Below, piece after piece: positions 29,653 through 37,926 of a stretch of 64,000 nt of DNA. The translations under genes and the position numbers were made by a program. The notes below the pieces were generated by a model. It made no database searches. It was not told the DNA's origin and was given only the letters and a program-made list of their open reading frames with translations. This DNA comes from Budvicia diplopodorum (GTDB lineage Bacteria; Pseudomonadota; Gammaproteobacteria; Enterobacterales; Enterobacteriaceae): the NCBI RefSeq assembly GCF_009800925.1, contig NZ_WOYF01000005.1, positions 157,859 to 221,858 on the forward strand, in the 5' to 3' direction. Position 1 is the first letter of the stretch; each line of letters opens with the position of its first letter.

Positions 29653-31071
29653 TCAGCGCCTCCTGAGCGGCAGGAAGGTTAAAGGAACATCTTCGCTTGC
29701 CTTATTGGTTTGCTCAGCGCCGGTCACCGGGAAATGAGCCCGATCGTATACTTCAAAGATCTGGCACCGGTTGCCCGGCGAATGGTAAAGCCGAATACCC
29801 TCAGCCCGATCGTCACTTTTAGATAGCATAAAACGGTCACAGCTATTGCGACCAGGCTCTCCCACCGGGTGACCATCGGCTGAAATAAATTGGTAAAACA
29901 GCTCCGAGTCGCCCGAATGTTCAACGTGACAGGCCTGAATAGCGCCGCGGAACATATGGGTAGAACAGGCTAAACCCGACGGTATTTCAGCAATAAGCGG
30001 TTTGGCTTTTTCAGCCTGCCACGGCAGCAAAATTGGTGACGTAATGCCGCACTGCGGGCAATGGCCGTTATCCAAGAAAGATCGGGCAATCAGGCCACTA
30101 CGTTGAACCCACGGAGTATGGCATTCAGGGCAATAGGAGTTAGCGCTTTGGGTATCAAACACGTTGCCCAGATAGACATACCGCATACCGTCGTCAATCG
30201 CCTGCTGTCTTGCCTGTTCTAAAAACGGAATTGAGGTCCGCTCAACGTGGGTATAACGATAATCCGGGTGAAAGCGCACATAGTGCAGCGGAATTTCCGC
30301 GTCCAGATTGTTCAGCATCCAGTCAGAAACCCGGCGGGTTTCGGTTAAATTATCATTTCGACCGGTAACGCACAGGTTCGAAACCTCAAGATGTGGGCCG
30401 TTCCCGCCTTTGCGGGCAGCGTAAACCTGCAAAATACCGTCCAGAATGGGCTGTAACCGGCCAGAGGTAAACTTGCGATAGAAGCTATCGTGCATCGATT
30501 TGAGTGAAATACTGAAAATATCCATCACTTCCAATAATTCATCAATACCTTTCTCACTGATGTAAAAAGCACTTTTATACAGATTTTTTAAACCGTGCTG
30601 ACGGGCCAGTCTGGCGGTATCCATAACGAACTCATGCCAAACGATCGGGTCATTATAGGTCCATGAAAGCACGCGGATATTATGTTTTAGCGCATAGTTA
30701 ACCACGTCTTCCGGGCTGTAATACATGACATTACTGTCCTGCACGTAACGAGCCTGACTGGTAGTCCAGTTCTGGCAAAAATCACAGTTCAGCATACAGC
30801 CGATATTGCCTAACGAAAGGATCTGCTCGCCGGGCGCATAGTGGTAAACGGCTTCGGTTTCAATGCATTCTTGTGTCATTGGCACTGACTTGCCATAGTT
30901 TAGGCTAACTAACGATCCATTTTCATTACGGCGCATGCGGCAGGTGCCGGTGCGCCCTAGGCTAATTTTACAGGCTCGGGGGCACAGCTCACACTGTACT
31001 GCACGGTCCGGTAATGCGTGCCATAAACTAGCTGGGTGTCCAGTTTTCTGCCACTGTTTTACTACAGCCAT
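29653..31071 (-). CDS. AmmeMemoRadiSam-type radical SAM protein
   Basis: This 472-residue iron–sulfur enzyme resembles the radical SAM member of the AmmeMemoRadiSam system (AmrS-like, formerly annotated as pyruvate formate-lyase activating enzyme). The cluster-binding CxxxCxxC is at Cys92/Cys96/Cys99 (GCMLNCDFCQNW). An N-terminal cysteine set (CELCPRAC, CRM) and two later zinc-ribbon pairs (CPECHTPW, CPQCGI) are visible. About 120 residues follow the last ribbon, ending with the unusual LPLRRR. No Memo or AMMECR1 gene is nearby, so its usual partners are missing. In this operon it may modify the acyl product or a partner enzyme. Function is unknown. Confidence 0.8.
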   Translation of the reverse strand: MAVVKQWQKTGHPASLWHALPDRAVQCELCPRACKISLGRTGTCRMRRNENGSLVSLNYGKSVPMTQECIETEAVYHYAPGEQILSLGNIGCMLNCDFCQNWTTSQARYVQDSNVMYYSPEDVVNYALKHNIRVLSWTYNDPIVWHEFVMDTARLARQHGLKNLYKSAFYISEKGIDELLEVMDIFSISLKSMHDSFYRKFTSGRLQPILDGILQVYAARKGGNGPHLEVSNLCVTGRNDNLTETRRVSDWMLNNLDAEIPLHYVRFHPDYRYTHVERTSIPFLEQARQQAIDDGMRYVYLGNVFDTQSANSYCPECHTPWVQRSGLIARSFLDNGHCPQCGITSPILLPWQAEKAKPLIAEIPSGLACSTHMFRGAIQACHVEHSGDSELFYQFISADGHPVGEPGRNSCDRFMLSKSDDRAEGIRLYHSPGNRCQIFEVYDRAHFPVTGAEQTNKASEDVPLTFLPLRRR

Positions 31072-31144
31072 ATATAAATCCCTCTAATTTGACTAAACAC
31101 GTCCGATTGCTTCACATTAATAAATAACTTAAACGGTAATGCTA

Positions 31145-33388
31145 TTAATTATTATTTTGTTTGTTTTCACACTTTGGACATGGAACGGTGGTTGTCCAGC
31201 GCTGGCCTGCCTGCCAACGCAAAAGCGTTGGTTTCAGACGCCAGAAAAAAGGATTCCCTTTAGCCGGCGTATTCATCATATAGCGTATTTCACCGCTGTC
31301 GCTTAAATCACACAACACTTTGAACCCAGGCCCGAAAGTATAGGGTTTACCGTGTACCGGGCCATCGCTGCCGGTCTGGGACTGGGTGAGAAAATCGGTA
31401 TTTTGTCGAGTCGCATGAACGGTTTCCCGATTACCGCCCTGATAAGGGTAGCGGCCGGTAAGTAGCTTTTTTAGCCATGCGGGGCGCTTTATGGTGTGTT
31501 GGAACTCAACTACCGGCAGAGCAGTGCGGCTGCATACGTCCAGCGCGCTGGCATACGCCCCCTGAATCATCAGGCTAACGGACGCTTGCTGATGCTGCCA
31601 GTCCCCCAGATGATGCTGTAAAATAGTCAGCACGTTCCAGCGACAGCCGGGCCAAAAATCGACGTATAGCATTCGCGATCCACGCTTAAGCACTTTACGT
31701 AATACCTGAGCCGTCAGATGCTGCATCCATGATTCAAACAGCTGAGAGGCTTTGACATTTCGAGTATCGCCATCCCAATTACATAGCATCGAAGGCTCAG
31801 AGAGGTGAGAGAGTAAAAATGGCAGTGAACGGCGGGCAAAAATATCAACCTTATCGTCCTGAATGGCCTGCATACTCTCTAAGCTGTGGCGTTGAGTTTG
31901 TTTAATCAGTTCACTAATGCGCAGCGCCCGGCTTGGCGAATGCCAGCGGTTTGATAGCGCACGTTTACCGCTAAACAGCGACTCGCTGTACTGATTGGCA
32001 TAAACCACATATCCCTGAGGTGGATTATGTTCAACCGGCAGCTCATCAAAAGGCACGTAGCCAAGCCACTGATGGTCGGGGTTAGCCAGATTAAGAATCA
32101 GGCTGCCAATCTCGCTTTTTCTTTTTGGAATATAGCCCATAGCCTGTAGGCCGATATCCCCATGAATATCGGCATAGCCCACCATCATTGGAGAATTATG
32201 AATATCGACCAGACTAGCGCGAAAGCTTTGCCAGTTATGACATTTTGCTAACGAGTAGCAGGTAATATCCCCTTGCGGGTGCTCCAGCGCTGGCCAGCGC
32301 AAAAACAGACCATAGCCCTCTTTTTCAGATAACAACCGCCCCTGAGAGAAACCATAGGCGCTAAATTCGTGCGCTTTACCCGATTTACAGCTGATTTTCT
32401 GCGGCTCGTGATTAAGAGGAACCCAACCGTCTGCCGTTCCAACTAACTGCTCAGCTAGGTTAATTTTTCCCCAGAACAGATCCTGATTGTCAGCCATAAT
32501 GCCAACCATACCCCATGCGGCATGACGGTTACGGCCAACAATAATTCCCGGAGAACCCGGAAAATGAGAACCAACGGCGTATAGCCCTTCATCACTGACC
32601 AGTTTACACATCAGGTTAAAACCGGGGTTTACGTGCCCCATATGAGGATCGGCGGCTAACAGCGGCAGCCCGGACTCAGTATGCTGACCGCTCACGGCAA
32701 AAACGTTAGAGCCGGTGTCAGGAGACGCCAGCCCAAGATGTTGCATACCCAGCAAACCATCACGCAATGCCTCTTCCACCAAGGCTAAGCGTTGACCGTC
32801 AGAATCCAGAGGTAACGGAGGTATCGGGTTCCCCTCAAGGCTCACGGTGGTTAATAACTGTTTATGCTGTTCAGGCGTTAAGCGGCCGGCTAAGCGGGTA
32901 TGAAACAGCTCATATTGCCAGGCAGAATTGATAAAATATTTGAGCTGGCCGATCAGATAGGCATCGGTTAAACAGAACGGCCGAGGATGATATTTCAGCA
33001 GTAAACACTCAACGGGCAAGAGCCGTTGATCTGCCTGCGCTTGGTTTATTCCTGCGATATAGGCCTGAATGTTCTGATATTGCTGACCTTGCCATGATGA
33101 TGGATCGGCGGCGGCATCACTGGCCTCGGCTCGCTGAGCCAGAGCCTTTAGCCCCAAGCGACGCTGAAAAACATCGGCTCTTAACGCGCCGTTTCCCATA
33201 ATTTCTGACAGTTCACCAGCGGCTACACGGCGGGAGAGATCGAGCTGCCATAGGCGAAAACGGCCAGCGCCATATCCTTGGCCAAAAAACACCGCCCTGT
33301 CAGAGCTCCCCTGCACCGCCAGTAGCTGTGGGTTATCTAACGTAACGGTGACGTCTCCCCAAGGGCTTTGTAACTCAATGGCTTTCAT
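31145..33388 (-). CDS. Cytoplasmic penicillin-acylase-family Ntn hydrolase
   Basis: This 747-residue protein belongs to the penicillin G acylase/AHL acylase family (S45). Such proteins self-cleave before a serine that becomes the N-terminal nucleophile of the large subunit. The cleavage site is clear: TGSNVFAVSG with Ser227 after Gly226, and downstream LLAADPHMGHVNPG, which matches the family's GKPLLANDPH. The substrate-pocket segment PGSPGIIVGRNRHAAWG is also conserved. Unlike most family members it has no signal peptide (starts MKAIELQSPWGDV), suggesting cytoplasmic action. It lies 10 bp after the SDR gene in the LuxE/LuxC operon, so amide formation or cleavage on an acyl intermediate is plausible but unproven. 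Confidence 0.82.
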   Translation of the reverse strand: MKAIELQSPWGDVTVTLDNPQLLAVQGSSDRAVFFGQGYGAGRFRLWQLDLSRRVAAGELSEIMGNGALRADVFQRRLGLKALAQRAEASDAAADPSSWQGQQYQNIQAYIAGINQAQADQRLLPVECLLLKYHPRPFCLTDAYLIGQLKYFINSAWQYELFHTRLAGRLTPEQHKQLLTTVSLEGNPIPPLPLDSDGQRLALVEEALRDGLLGMQHLGLASPDTGSNVFAVSGQHTESGLPLLAADPHMGHVNPGFNLMCKLVSDEGLYAVGSHFPGSPGIIVGRNRHAAWGMVGIMADNQDLFWGKINLAEQLVGTADGWVPLNHEPQKISCKSGKAHEFSAYGFSQGRLLSEKEGYGLFLRWPALEHPQGDITCYSLAKCHNWQSFRASLVDIHNSPMMVGYADIHGDIGLQAMGYIPKRKSEIGSLILNLANPDHQWLGYVPFDELPVEHNPPQGYVVYANQYSESLFSGKRALSNRWHSPSRALRISELIKQTQRHSLESMQAIQDDKVDIFARRSLPFLLSHLSEPSMLCNWDGDTRNVKASQLFESWMQHLTAQVLRKVLKRGSRMLYVDFWPGCRWNVLTILQHHLGDWQHQQASVSLMIQGAYASALDVCSRTALPVVEFQHTIKRPAWLKKLLTGRYPYQGGNRETVHATRQNTDFLTQSQTGSDGPVHGKPYTFGPGFKVLCDLSDSGEIRYMMNTPAKGNPFFWRLKPTLLRWQAGQRWTTTVPCPKCENKQNNN

Positions 33389-33398
33389 AGCTAATCCT

Positions 33399-34427
33399 TC
33401 ATTTTGTAGCGAGCCGGTTTTCCTTGGCTACCCGTTCAGCCAGCGTTTGGGCAAACGCTCTTAACTCTTGATAGGGATCGCCGGCTGACCAGTTAAGCTG
33501 CCGTTTGGCCTTTTCCGATCCATACATATAGCTGCTGCCGTCCATTATTCTCAACGCTTCTTGAGAAAGTGGCATCGTGAGGCCGCAGGCGGCGAACTTA
33601 TCCATAACCCAAGCCAGCGGTTTTAATACCGACGCCGACCGTGAAGGCGGAATGCCGCGTTTACTGACCTCAGCCAGCAATGCAAAAACTTCAGGCATCG
33701 AAAAATCTTTGCCGGTAAACAAAAAATTTTGCCGCTGAATCAGTGGATCAACCAGACGGACCAGCCCATTGCACAGATGTTCCACATGGCACAGCTGAAA
33801 ACTGCTGGTGGTGGTAATTTGAAAAGGGATCTTGCCACGAAAAAAAGCGTTCATCGTCTGGCTAAGCACGCTGCTATCACCGGGCCCAAAAACGCCGCCG
33901 GGAATGGCGATATTCACCGGTAAACCCAGTTGCTGCCGCTGCAATAGCAAGGTATGGGCTATCTGTTTTGTCTCTTCATAATAGCTACGAAACTTACCGT
34001 TATGTTGGTGGGTTTCATCAGGAAAAGTACCAAAAATTTCTCCCAATGCGGCCGTGGTACTCAGGTAAACCATATGAGGGATAGCGGCTTTCCGTGCCGC
34101 ATCAAACAGGTCTAAGGTCGCGGTGACATTGGTCCGATACATTGTCTGACGAGCCGAACGCGTGGCGGGTAAACCGACTCGGTAATCTGCCGCCATATGA
34201 ATTAACGCCTGATGATCTTCAAGCGTAGCGCTGTAGCTTTCGGGTTTTAACAAGTCTCCGATAACTAACCGCGTTTCAGGCGGTAACTCAGGTCGCCCCG
34301 GCATTTTTTTTAACTGTGATGACCGAACGAGAACGGTGAGCGCATATCCCTGCTGATAGAGTTTTGGTAGCAGGTGAGAGCCAATAAAACCGGTTCCACC
34401 CGTCACAAAAATACGAGGCCTGCTCAT
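33399..34427 (-). CDS. NAD(P)-dependent extended SDR (epimerase/reductase)
   Basis: This 342-residue Rossmann-fold enzyme belongs to the extended short-chain dehydrogenase family. The nucleotide motif GGTGFIGSH is at residues 10–18, the active-site serine/threonine region is YLSTTAALG, and the catalytic pair is Tyr150xxxLys154 (YYEETK). The C-terminal half resembles 3-beta-hydroxysteroid dehydrogenase/dihydroflavonol reductase/HpnA-like proteins rather than UDP-sugar epimerases. It overlaps the LuxC-like gene by four bases (ATGA), showing close coupling. It may reduce the aldehyde or a keto/hydroxy group of the acyl product. Substrate is unknown. Confidence 0.8.
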   Translation of the reverse strand: MSRPRIFVTGGTGFIGSHLLPKLYQQGYALTVLVRSSQLKKMPGRPELPPETRLVIGDLLKPESYSATLEDHQALIHMAADYRVGLPATRSARQTMYRTNVTATLDLFDAARKAAIPHMVYLSTTAALGEIFGTFPDETHQHNGKFRSYYEETKQIAHTLLLQRQQLGLPVNIAIPGGVFGPGDSSVLSQTMNAFFRGKIPFQITTTSSFQLCHVEHLCNGLVRLVDPLIQRQNFLFTGKDFSMPEVFALLAEVSKRGIPPSRSASVLKPLAWVMDKFAACGLTMPLSQEALRIMDGSSYMYGSEKAKRQLNWSAGDPYQELRAFAQTLAERVAKENRLATK

Positions 34428-35506
34428 AATGGGTAATCTTCCCTGTGGATAAACCTAACCAATGACGGCAGTATAAAAAACCCATCGTGAGGGGCTAATA
34501 ACGAACGCGCATGCATCGTTCCGACCGGACAATAGCGGGTAAAGCTGCCGGTTTGCGGGCAGGCCGGTTTTCCCCAATATCCCAACGTTTGTAAACGACC
34601 GGGCCAGCGCAGTTCAGCTTGGTACAAGTTTTGCTCAATCGGGCCGACGATAATCTGGAAACCATGGGGTAACCAAAACGCCGGAATAAAGCTGTGCGTT
34701 AAGGTAACACCCCAACCTGAAGCGGGGCTATAAGCCACTTTCCCCAGCAGTGGCTGCAGAATATGGTGCATAGCCAACTCACGGGATTTGGTTAATTGCT
34801 GCAACCGTTGGTTTTCCGGCAATGGCGGTAATTGGTCTAATCTTTGCTGTAGCTGGCTATATACATACTCAGCAACACTTTCATCTTCCGCTAAAATAAA
34901 GCGTGGCGAGCTACATACGCATTGAAGGAACAAACAGGTATCTTTCACAATGTTTTCGATTGGTGGGATCTGCTGGCCAAACAGTGCCATACCGCTTATC
35001 TTGGGCCCCAACTCAATCAGCCGAATATGAACCGGCGTAATATTTCGATAATGACGGATTAAATCTTCACCACCGGCTAATAAAACGGTATCAACGCCAC
35101 TGAGTAGCCGTTGGTCATCCTGACGTTGGCTTTGCCAATCATAGATTTCACAATCATCGGCCGAAAGGCCTAGTTCCTGACGAAGCCAGATCAGCCAGTC
35201 ACGGGAATGTCTGGCCTTTATACGCATTTTACTGCCGATCAGATAGGCCACCAGAAACCCCTCCAGCGTGCCCAACGGATCTTTTTCCGAGATAATAAAC
35301 AGTAACCGATGAGGTGGCCGCCAAATATGGTCGGCCAGTTCATTGGCTACCTTTTGTTCAAGTAAATCAGAGCTACTTAGCTGCCGTAGGCGGGCCAGAC
35401 AAAAAGCCTGAGTCTCTGGATCGGCCGAGAACTGGAAATAGCTCTCAGCACACTGACCGATCCACTGCTTTATTTTTGCTACTCTCTCCGCTAGCTGGCT
35501 ACTCAT
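34424..35506 (-). CDS. LuxC-like acyl reductase
   Basis: This 360-residue protein belongs to the acyl-CoA reductase LuxC family, whose bioluminescence members reduce acyl-enzyme or acyl-CoA to aldehyde with NADPH. The catalytic cysteine is visible as Cys198 in LQCVCSSPRF, the family CSSP motif. The preceding ELGPKISGMAL segment resembles the conserved glycine/proline loop, and the C-terminus contains GSFTRYCPVG. It is about 100 residues shorter than Vibrio LuxC, mainly at the N-terminus. It overlaps both neighbours by four bases, with the LuxE-like gene directly upstream. No luciferase luxAB genes are present, so light production is not suggested. Confidence 0.8.
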   Translation of the reverse strand: MSSQLAERVAKIKQWIGQCAESYFQFSADPETQAFCLARLRQLSSSDLLEQKVANELADHIWRPPHRLLFIISEKDPLGTLEGFLVAYLIGSKMRIKARHSRDWLIWLRQELGLSADDCEIYDWQSQRQDDQRLLSGVDTVLLAGGEDLIRHYRNITPVHIRLIELGPKISGMALFGQQIPPIENIVKDTCLFLQCVCSSPRFILAEDESVAEYVYSQLQQRLDQLPPLPENQRLQQLTKSRELAMHHILQPLLGKVAYSPASGWGVTLTHSFIPAFWLPHGFQIIVGPIEQNLYQAELRWPGRLQTLGYWGKPACPQTGSFTRYCPVGTMHARSLLAPHDGFFILPSLVRFIHREDYPL

Positions 35507-36573
35507 ATTGCTTCAGCCGCACAGGTTCCCTCTGGGGATGCCGCTCTACCAATATAACGCAAGAAGCGCCCCGGAAGTCCGCATGAACACCCATATTCCC
35601 AAGAACCGAGATCTTGGGTCAGCAAACGATGAGAAGGTAATGAAGCAAAGAACGGGTTTTCTAACTGAATAAGGCCTGGTTGGCTATTTTCTGCCTCCAG
35701 CCCTGCCGTATTGATAATAGAAAACCGGGAGTAAGCCGGTATATGGAAATGCCCTTTCCGACAGCTGATATAGTGCAGCGGGTGTTCGGTCATACCGTAA
35801 ATATCGCGAATATCCACCAACGGGGCCTGTAAACACTGATTCAGACCGGCAATAATCTGCTGGCGATCGAGACGTTGGGTCATTCCTTTCCAACCGCCGC
35901 CGGTTAATCCCTTGACCGGTGCCTGTAGCGTAAAGGGAGCTGGCTGACTTAGGCACAAATGCTCAAAGAAAACCGTTAGGCCAAAAATGTAGATAGGTAC
36001 GGGTTCATTAGCCCAACGCTGTAGGGTATTCCAGGCCAGTTCGGTATCTAAACGCCCGTCGGCCTGCACGGCAAATACGCACTCCTGTACCGGTGCGCAG
36101 GCAGTGAATTTCAGAAAGGCGGTAGCATACCCGGCCAGATCGCCCGCAGAAGGATCTGGCGATAGCAGCAGAAAGCGGGCGGGAGCCGGTGAAACCAAGC
36201 CATTATGAATAAAAATCTGTACCATTGCCCGCTGAATCAAGCCCATGCTGGTAACATCAAAAAACACCTGCGTTTTACCGCTATTTCCTGTTCCAGAGCT
36301 ATTCAACCATTGCCCGTCACCGCCAACCGGCGTGGCAAGATTTAACGTTTTAAATAGACCAACGGGAATGACCGGATTGGGCTGTGAATCACACAGCTTT
36401 GCATAGGTTGGATTACGGCTTTGATGCCAAAGATCGGCCTGCTGCATTGCCGCATTGAAAAGGTGTTCATTAGCATCAGAATTCAACCCATAAGGTGAAG
36501 GTAAATTCACCAACATTTCGATAGCGGTAAGCTGTGCCATACATTCCTTGTTATCTGACATAGTTAGATCCAT
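35503..36573 (-). CDS. LuxE-like acyl-protein synthetase (acyl-adenylating enzyme)
   Basis: This is a 356-residue member of the LuxE/PaaK-like adenylate-forming group, which activates a carboxylic acid with ATP and passes the acyl group to a LuxC partner. The ATP-binding motif is SSGTGNSGKTQ near residues 92–102. GGGWKG near 226 and YGMTEH near 260 are the other adenylation motifs. A CSCGLPGR segment near the C-terminus is a cysteine pattern of LuxE-like proteins. The frame opens at 36588 with TTG, but the ATG at 36573 is preferred as a start. It is the first gene of the operon, divergent from the LysR regulator, and overlaps the LuxC-like gene. Confidence 0.8.
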   Translation of the reverse strand: MDLTMSDNKECMAQLTAIEMLVNLPSPYGLNSDANEHLFNAAMQQADLWHQSRNPTYAKLCDSQPNPVIPVGLFKTLNLATPVGGDGQWLNSSGTGNSGKTQVFFDVTSMGLIQRAMVQIFIHNGLVSPAPARFLLLSPDPSAGDLAGYATAFLKFTACAPVQECVFAVQADGRLDTELAWNTLQRWANEPVPIYIFGLTVFFEHLCLSQPAPFTLQAPVKGLTGGGWKGMTQRLDRQQIIAGLNQCLQAPLVDIRDIYGMTEHPLHYISCRKGHFHIPAYSRFSIINTAGLEAENSQPGLIQLENPFFASLPSHRLLTQDLGSWEYGCSCGLPGRFLRYIGRAASPEGTCAAEAI

Positions 36574-36737
36574 ATAATAGCCCTGCAATACAAATCAATC
36601 ATCGCTATCAGCTACAAATTTGACGATTAGCATCATTTTATTGATAGAGTTTGCCGACATAAGTTCAATTCAATAATCTGTCTTTATTGCCACATATAGG
36701 GTTAAATAACCAGCATCATTGAACAATAATCAAAAAT

Positions 36738-37631
36738 ATGAAAACAACGCTTGAAGAACTCTTGGCTTTCGTAACGGTTGTTGACTGTAATTCGATAACT
36801 AAGGCGGCCGATAAGCTGAATCAGACCGTATCTGGCGTTAGTCGGGCGCTAAGCCGGCTGGAAGAAAAGCTAGAAACTACGCTGTTAAGCCGCACCACCC
36901 GGCGTTTAGCTTTAACAGAGGAAGGGAAAGCCTTTCTGGCCCATGCACGAAATATTTTAGCCTCCGTGGAAGACGCCGAAGATCAAATGGCAATACGACG
37001 CCAGCAACCTTCGGGCCTATTGCGGGTTAATGCCGCATCGCCTTTTATGTCCCATACCATCATTCCTATCATTGGTGATTTTCGCAAAAGTTATCCGCAA
37101 ATAGAGTTAGAGCTTAATACCAATGACCATTTTATCGATTTGTTAGAACACAAAACCGATATTGCCATCCGAATAGGGACATTACACGACTCAACGCTTC
37201 ATGCCCGACATTTAGGTACCAGCCAGCGGCGGGTTTTAGCCCATCCTGATTACCTGTCAACTAAACCGCCAATAAAAAATATTCAAGACTTAGCCCATCA
37301 CCAACTATTGGGGTTTACTCATATAGATAAGCTGAACAATTGGCCTTTTAACGATGAACAAGGGAATTTATTGCATATAACCCCTACGCTATCGGCTTCT
37401 AGCGGCGAAACGTTAAGACAGCTGGCTCTGGCCGGTGAGGGTATTGTTTGCCTGTCTGACTTTATGACTCATAAAGATCGGCAAAACGGCCAGCTGGTTG
37501 AAATATTGCCGGAACAGGCGGTAAAAGTATTACAACCAATCAATGCGGTTTATTATCGGAATACCCAGCTTTCAGCCAGGATTACCTGTTTTTTAGATTT
37601 CTTAAGCAACCGAATTCAGAAACTGCTTTAA
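36738..37631 (+). CDS. LysR-family transcriptional regulator (YafC-like)
   Basis: This 297-residue regulator has the N-terminal winged helix-turn-helix (SITKAADKLNQTVSGVSRALSRLEEKL, residues about 18–44) and a C-terminal effector-binding domain. The latter has the pattern DIAIRIGTLHDSTLHARHLG and SSGETLRQLALAGEGIVCL typical of the YafC/DsdC-related subgroup. It is divergent from the six-gene LuxE/LuxC operon, with 164 bp between the starts. Divergent LysR regulators usually control the neighbouring operon, so it probably governs that pathway. The inducer is unknown. Confidence 0.85.
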   Translation: MKTTLEELLAFVTVVDCNSITKAADKLNQTVSGVSRALSRLEEKLETTLLSRTTRRLALTEEGKAFLAHARNILASVEDAEDQMAIRRQQPSGLLRVNAASPFMSHTIIPIIGDFRKSYPQIELELNTNDHFIDLLEHKTDIAIRIGTLHDSTLHARHLGTSQRRVLAHPDYLSTKPPIKNIQDLAHHQLLGFTHIDKLNNWPFNDEQGNLLHITPTLSASSGETLRQLALAGEGIVCLSDFMTHKDRQNGQLVEILPEQAVKVLQPINAVYYRNTQLSARITCFLDFLSNRIQKLL

Positions 37632-37652
37632 CACGCCTTAATGCCCAATCAA

Positions 37653-37683
37653 CACCACCAAAGAGCCCTCTTATTTGGTGGTG
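37653..37683. repeat. Perfect hairpin after the LysR gene
   Basis: CACCACCAAA and TTTGGTGGTG form a perfect 10-bp stem with an 11-base loop, 21 bases after the lysR stop. No T run follows, so it may be a factor-dependent terminator or mRNA-end structure. Confidence 0.45.
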
Positions 37684-37735
37684 CCTCTGTGATACCCAAC
37701 CCTATAAATAAACTCAATAACTCTGCGTTATTTCT

Positions 37736-37757
37736 CAATGTGAAATTAATCATAAAT
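37736..37757. promoter_or_regulatory. CRP site upstream of mglB
   Basis: TGTGA and TCATA separated by six bases match the CRP consensus TGTGA-N6-TCACA at nine of ten positions. The site is about 175 bp before mglB. CRP activation of mgl is established in E. coli. Confidence 0.65.
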
Positions 37758-37807
37758 AATTAACACGATCGTGGAATTCTTTTAAGACTCGACTACGATT
37801 AATTTAA

Positions 37808-37820
37808 TCACACAGTGTGA
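37808..37820. promoter_or_regulatory. Palindrome upstream of mglB
   Basis: TCACAC and GTGTGA surround a single central A, giving a perfect dyad about 105 bp before mglB. It does not match the GalR/GalS operator (GTGNAANCGNTTNCAC). The regulator is unknown. Confidence 0.4.
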
Positions 37821-37926
37821 GTTTATAATTATCATTTTGTTTTATAGAAATTAATTATAGAAATAGCCAAGAAAACATAACTCGTAATTAGCATTTCACC
37901 CCAAATAATTAAGCATGGAGATTTTC

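Noticed and set aside
34444..34452. Perfect DnaA box TGTGGATAA inside the LuxC-like gene
   Set aside because: A 9-mer with one free position is expected by chance about twice in 64 kb on both strands; it is isolated within a coding sequence.
34424..36573. Bioluminescence (lux) operon
   Set aside because: LuxC- and LuxE-like enzymes are present, but no luxA, luxB, luxD or luxG genes occur and the other members are unrelated to light production.
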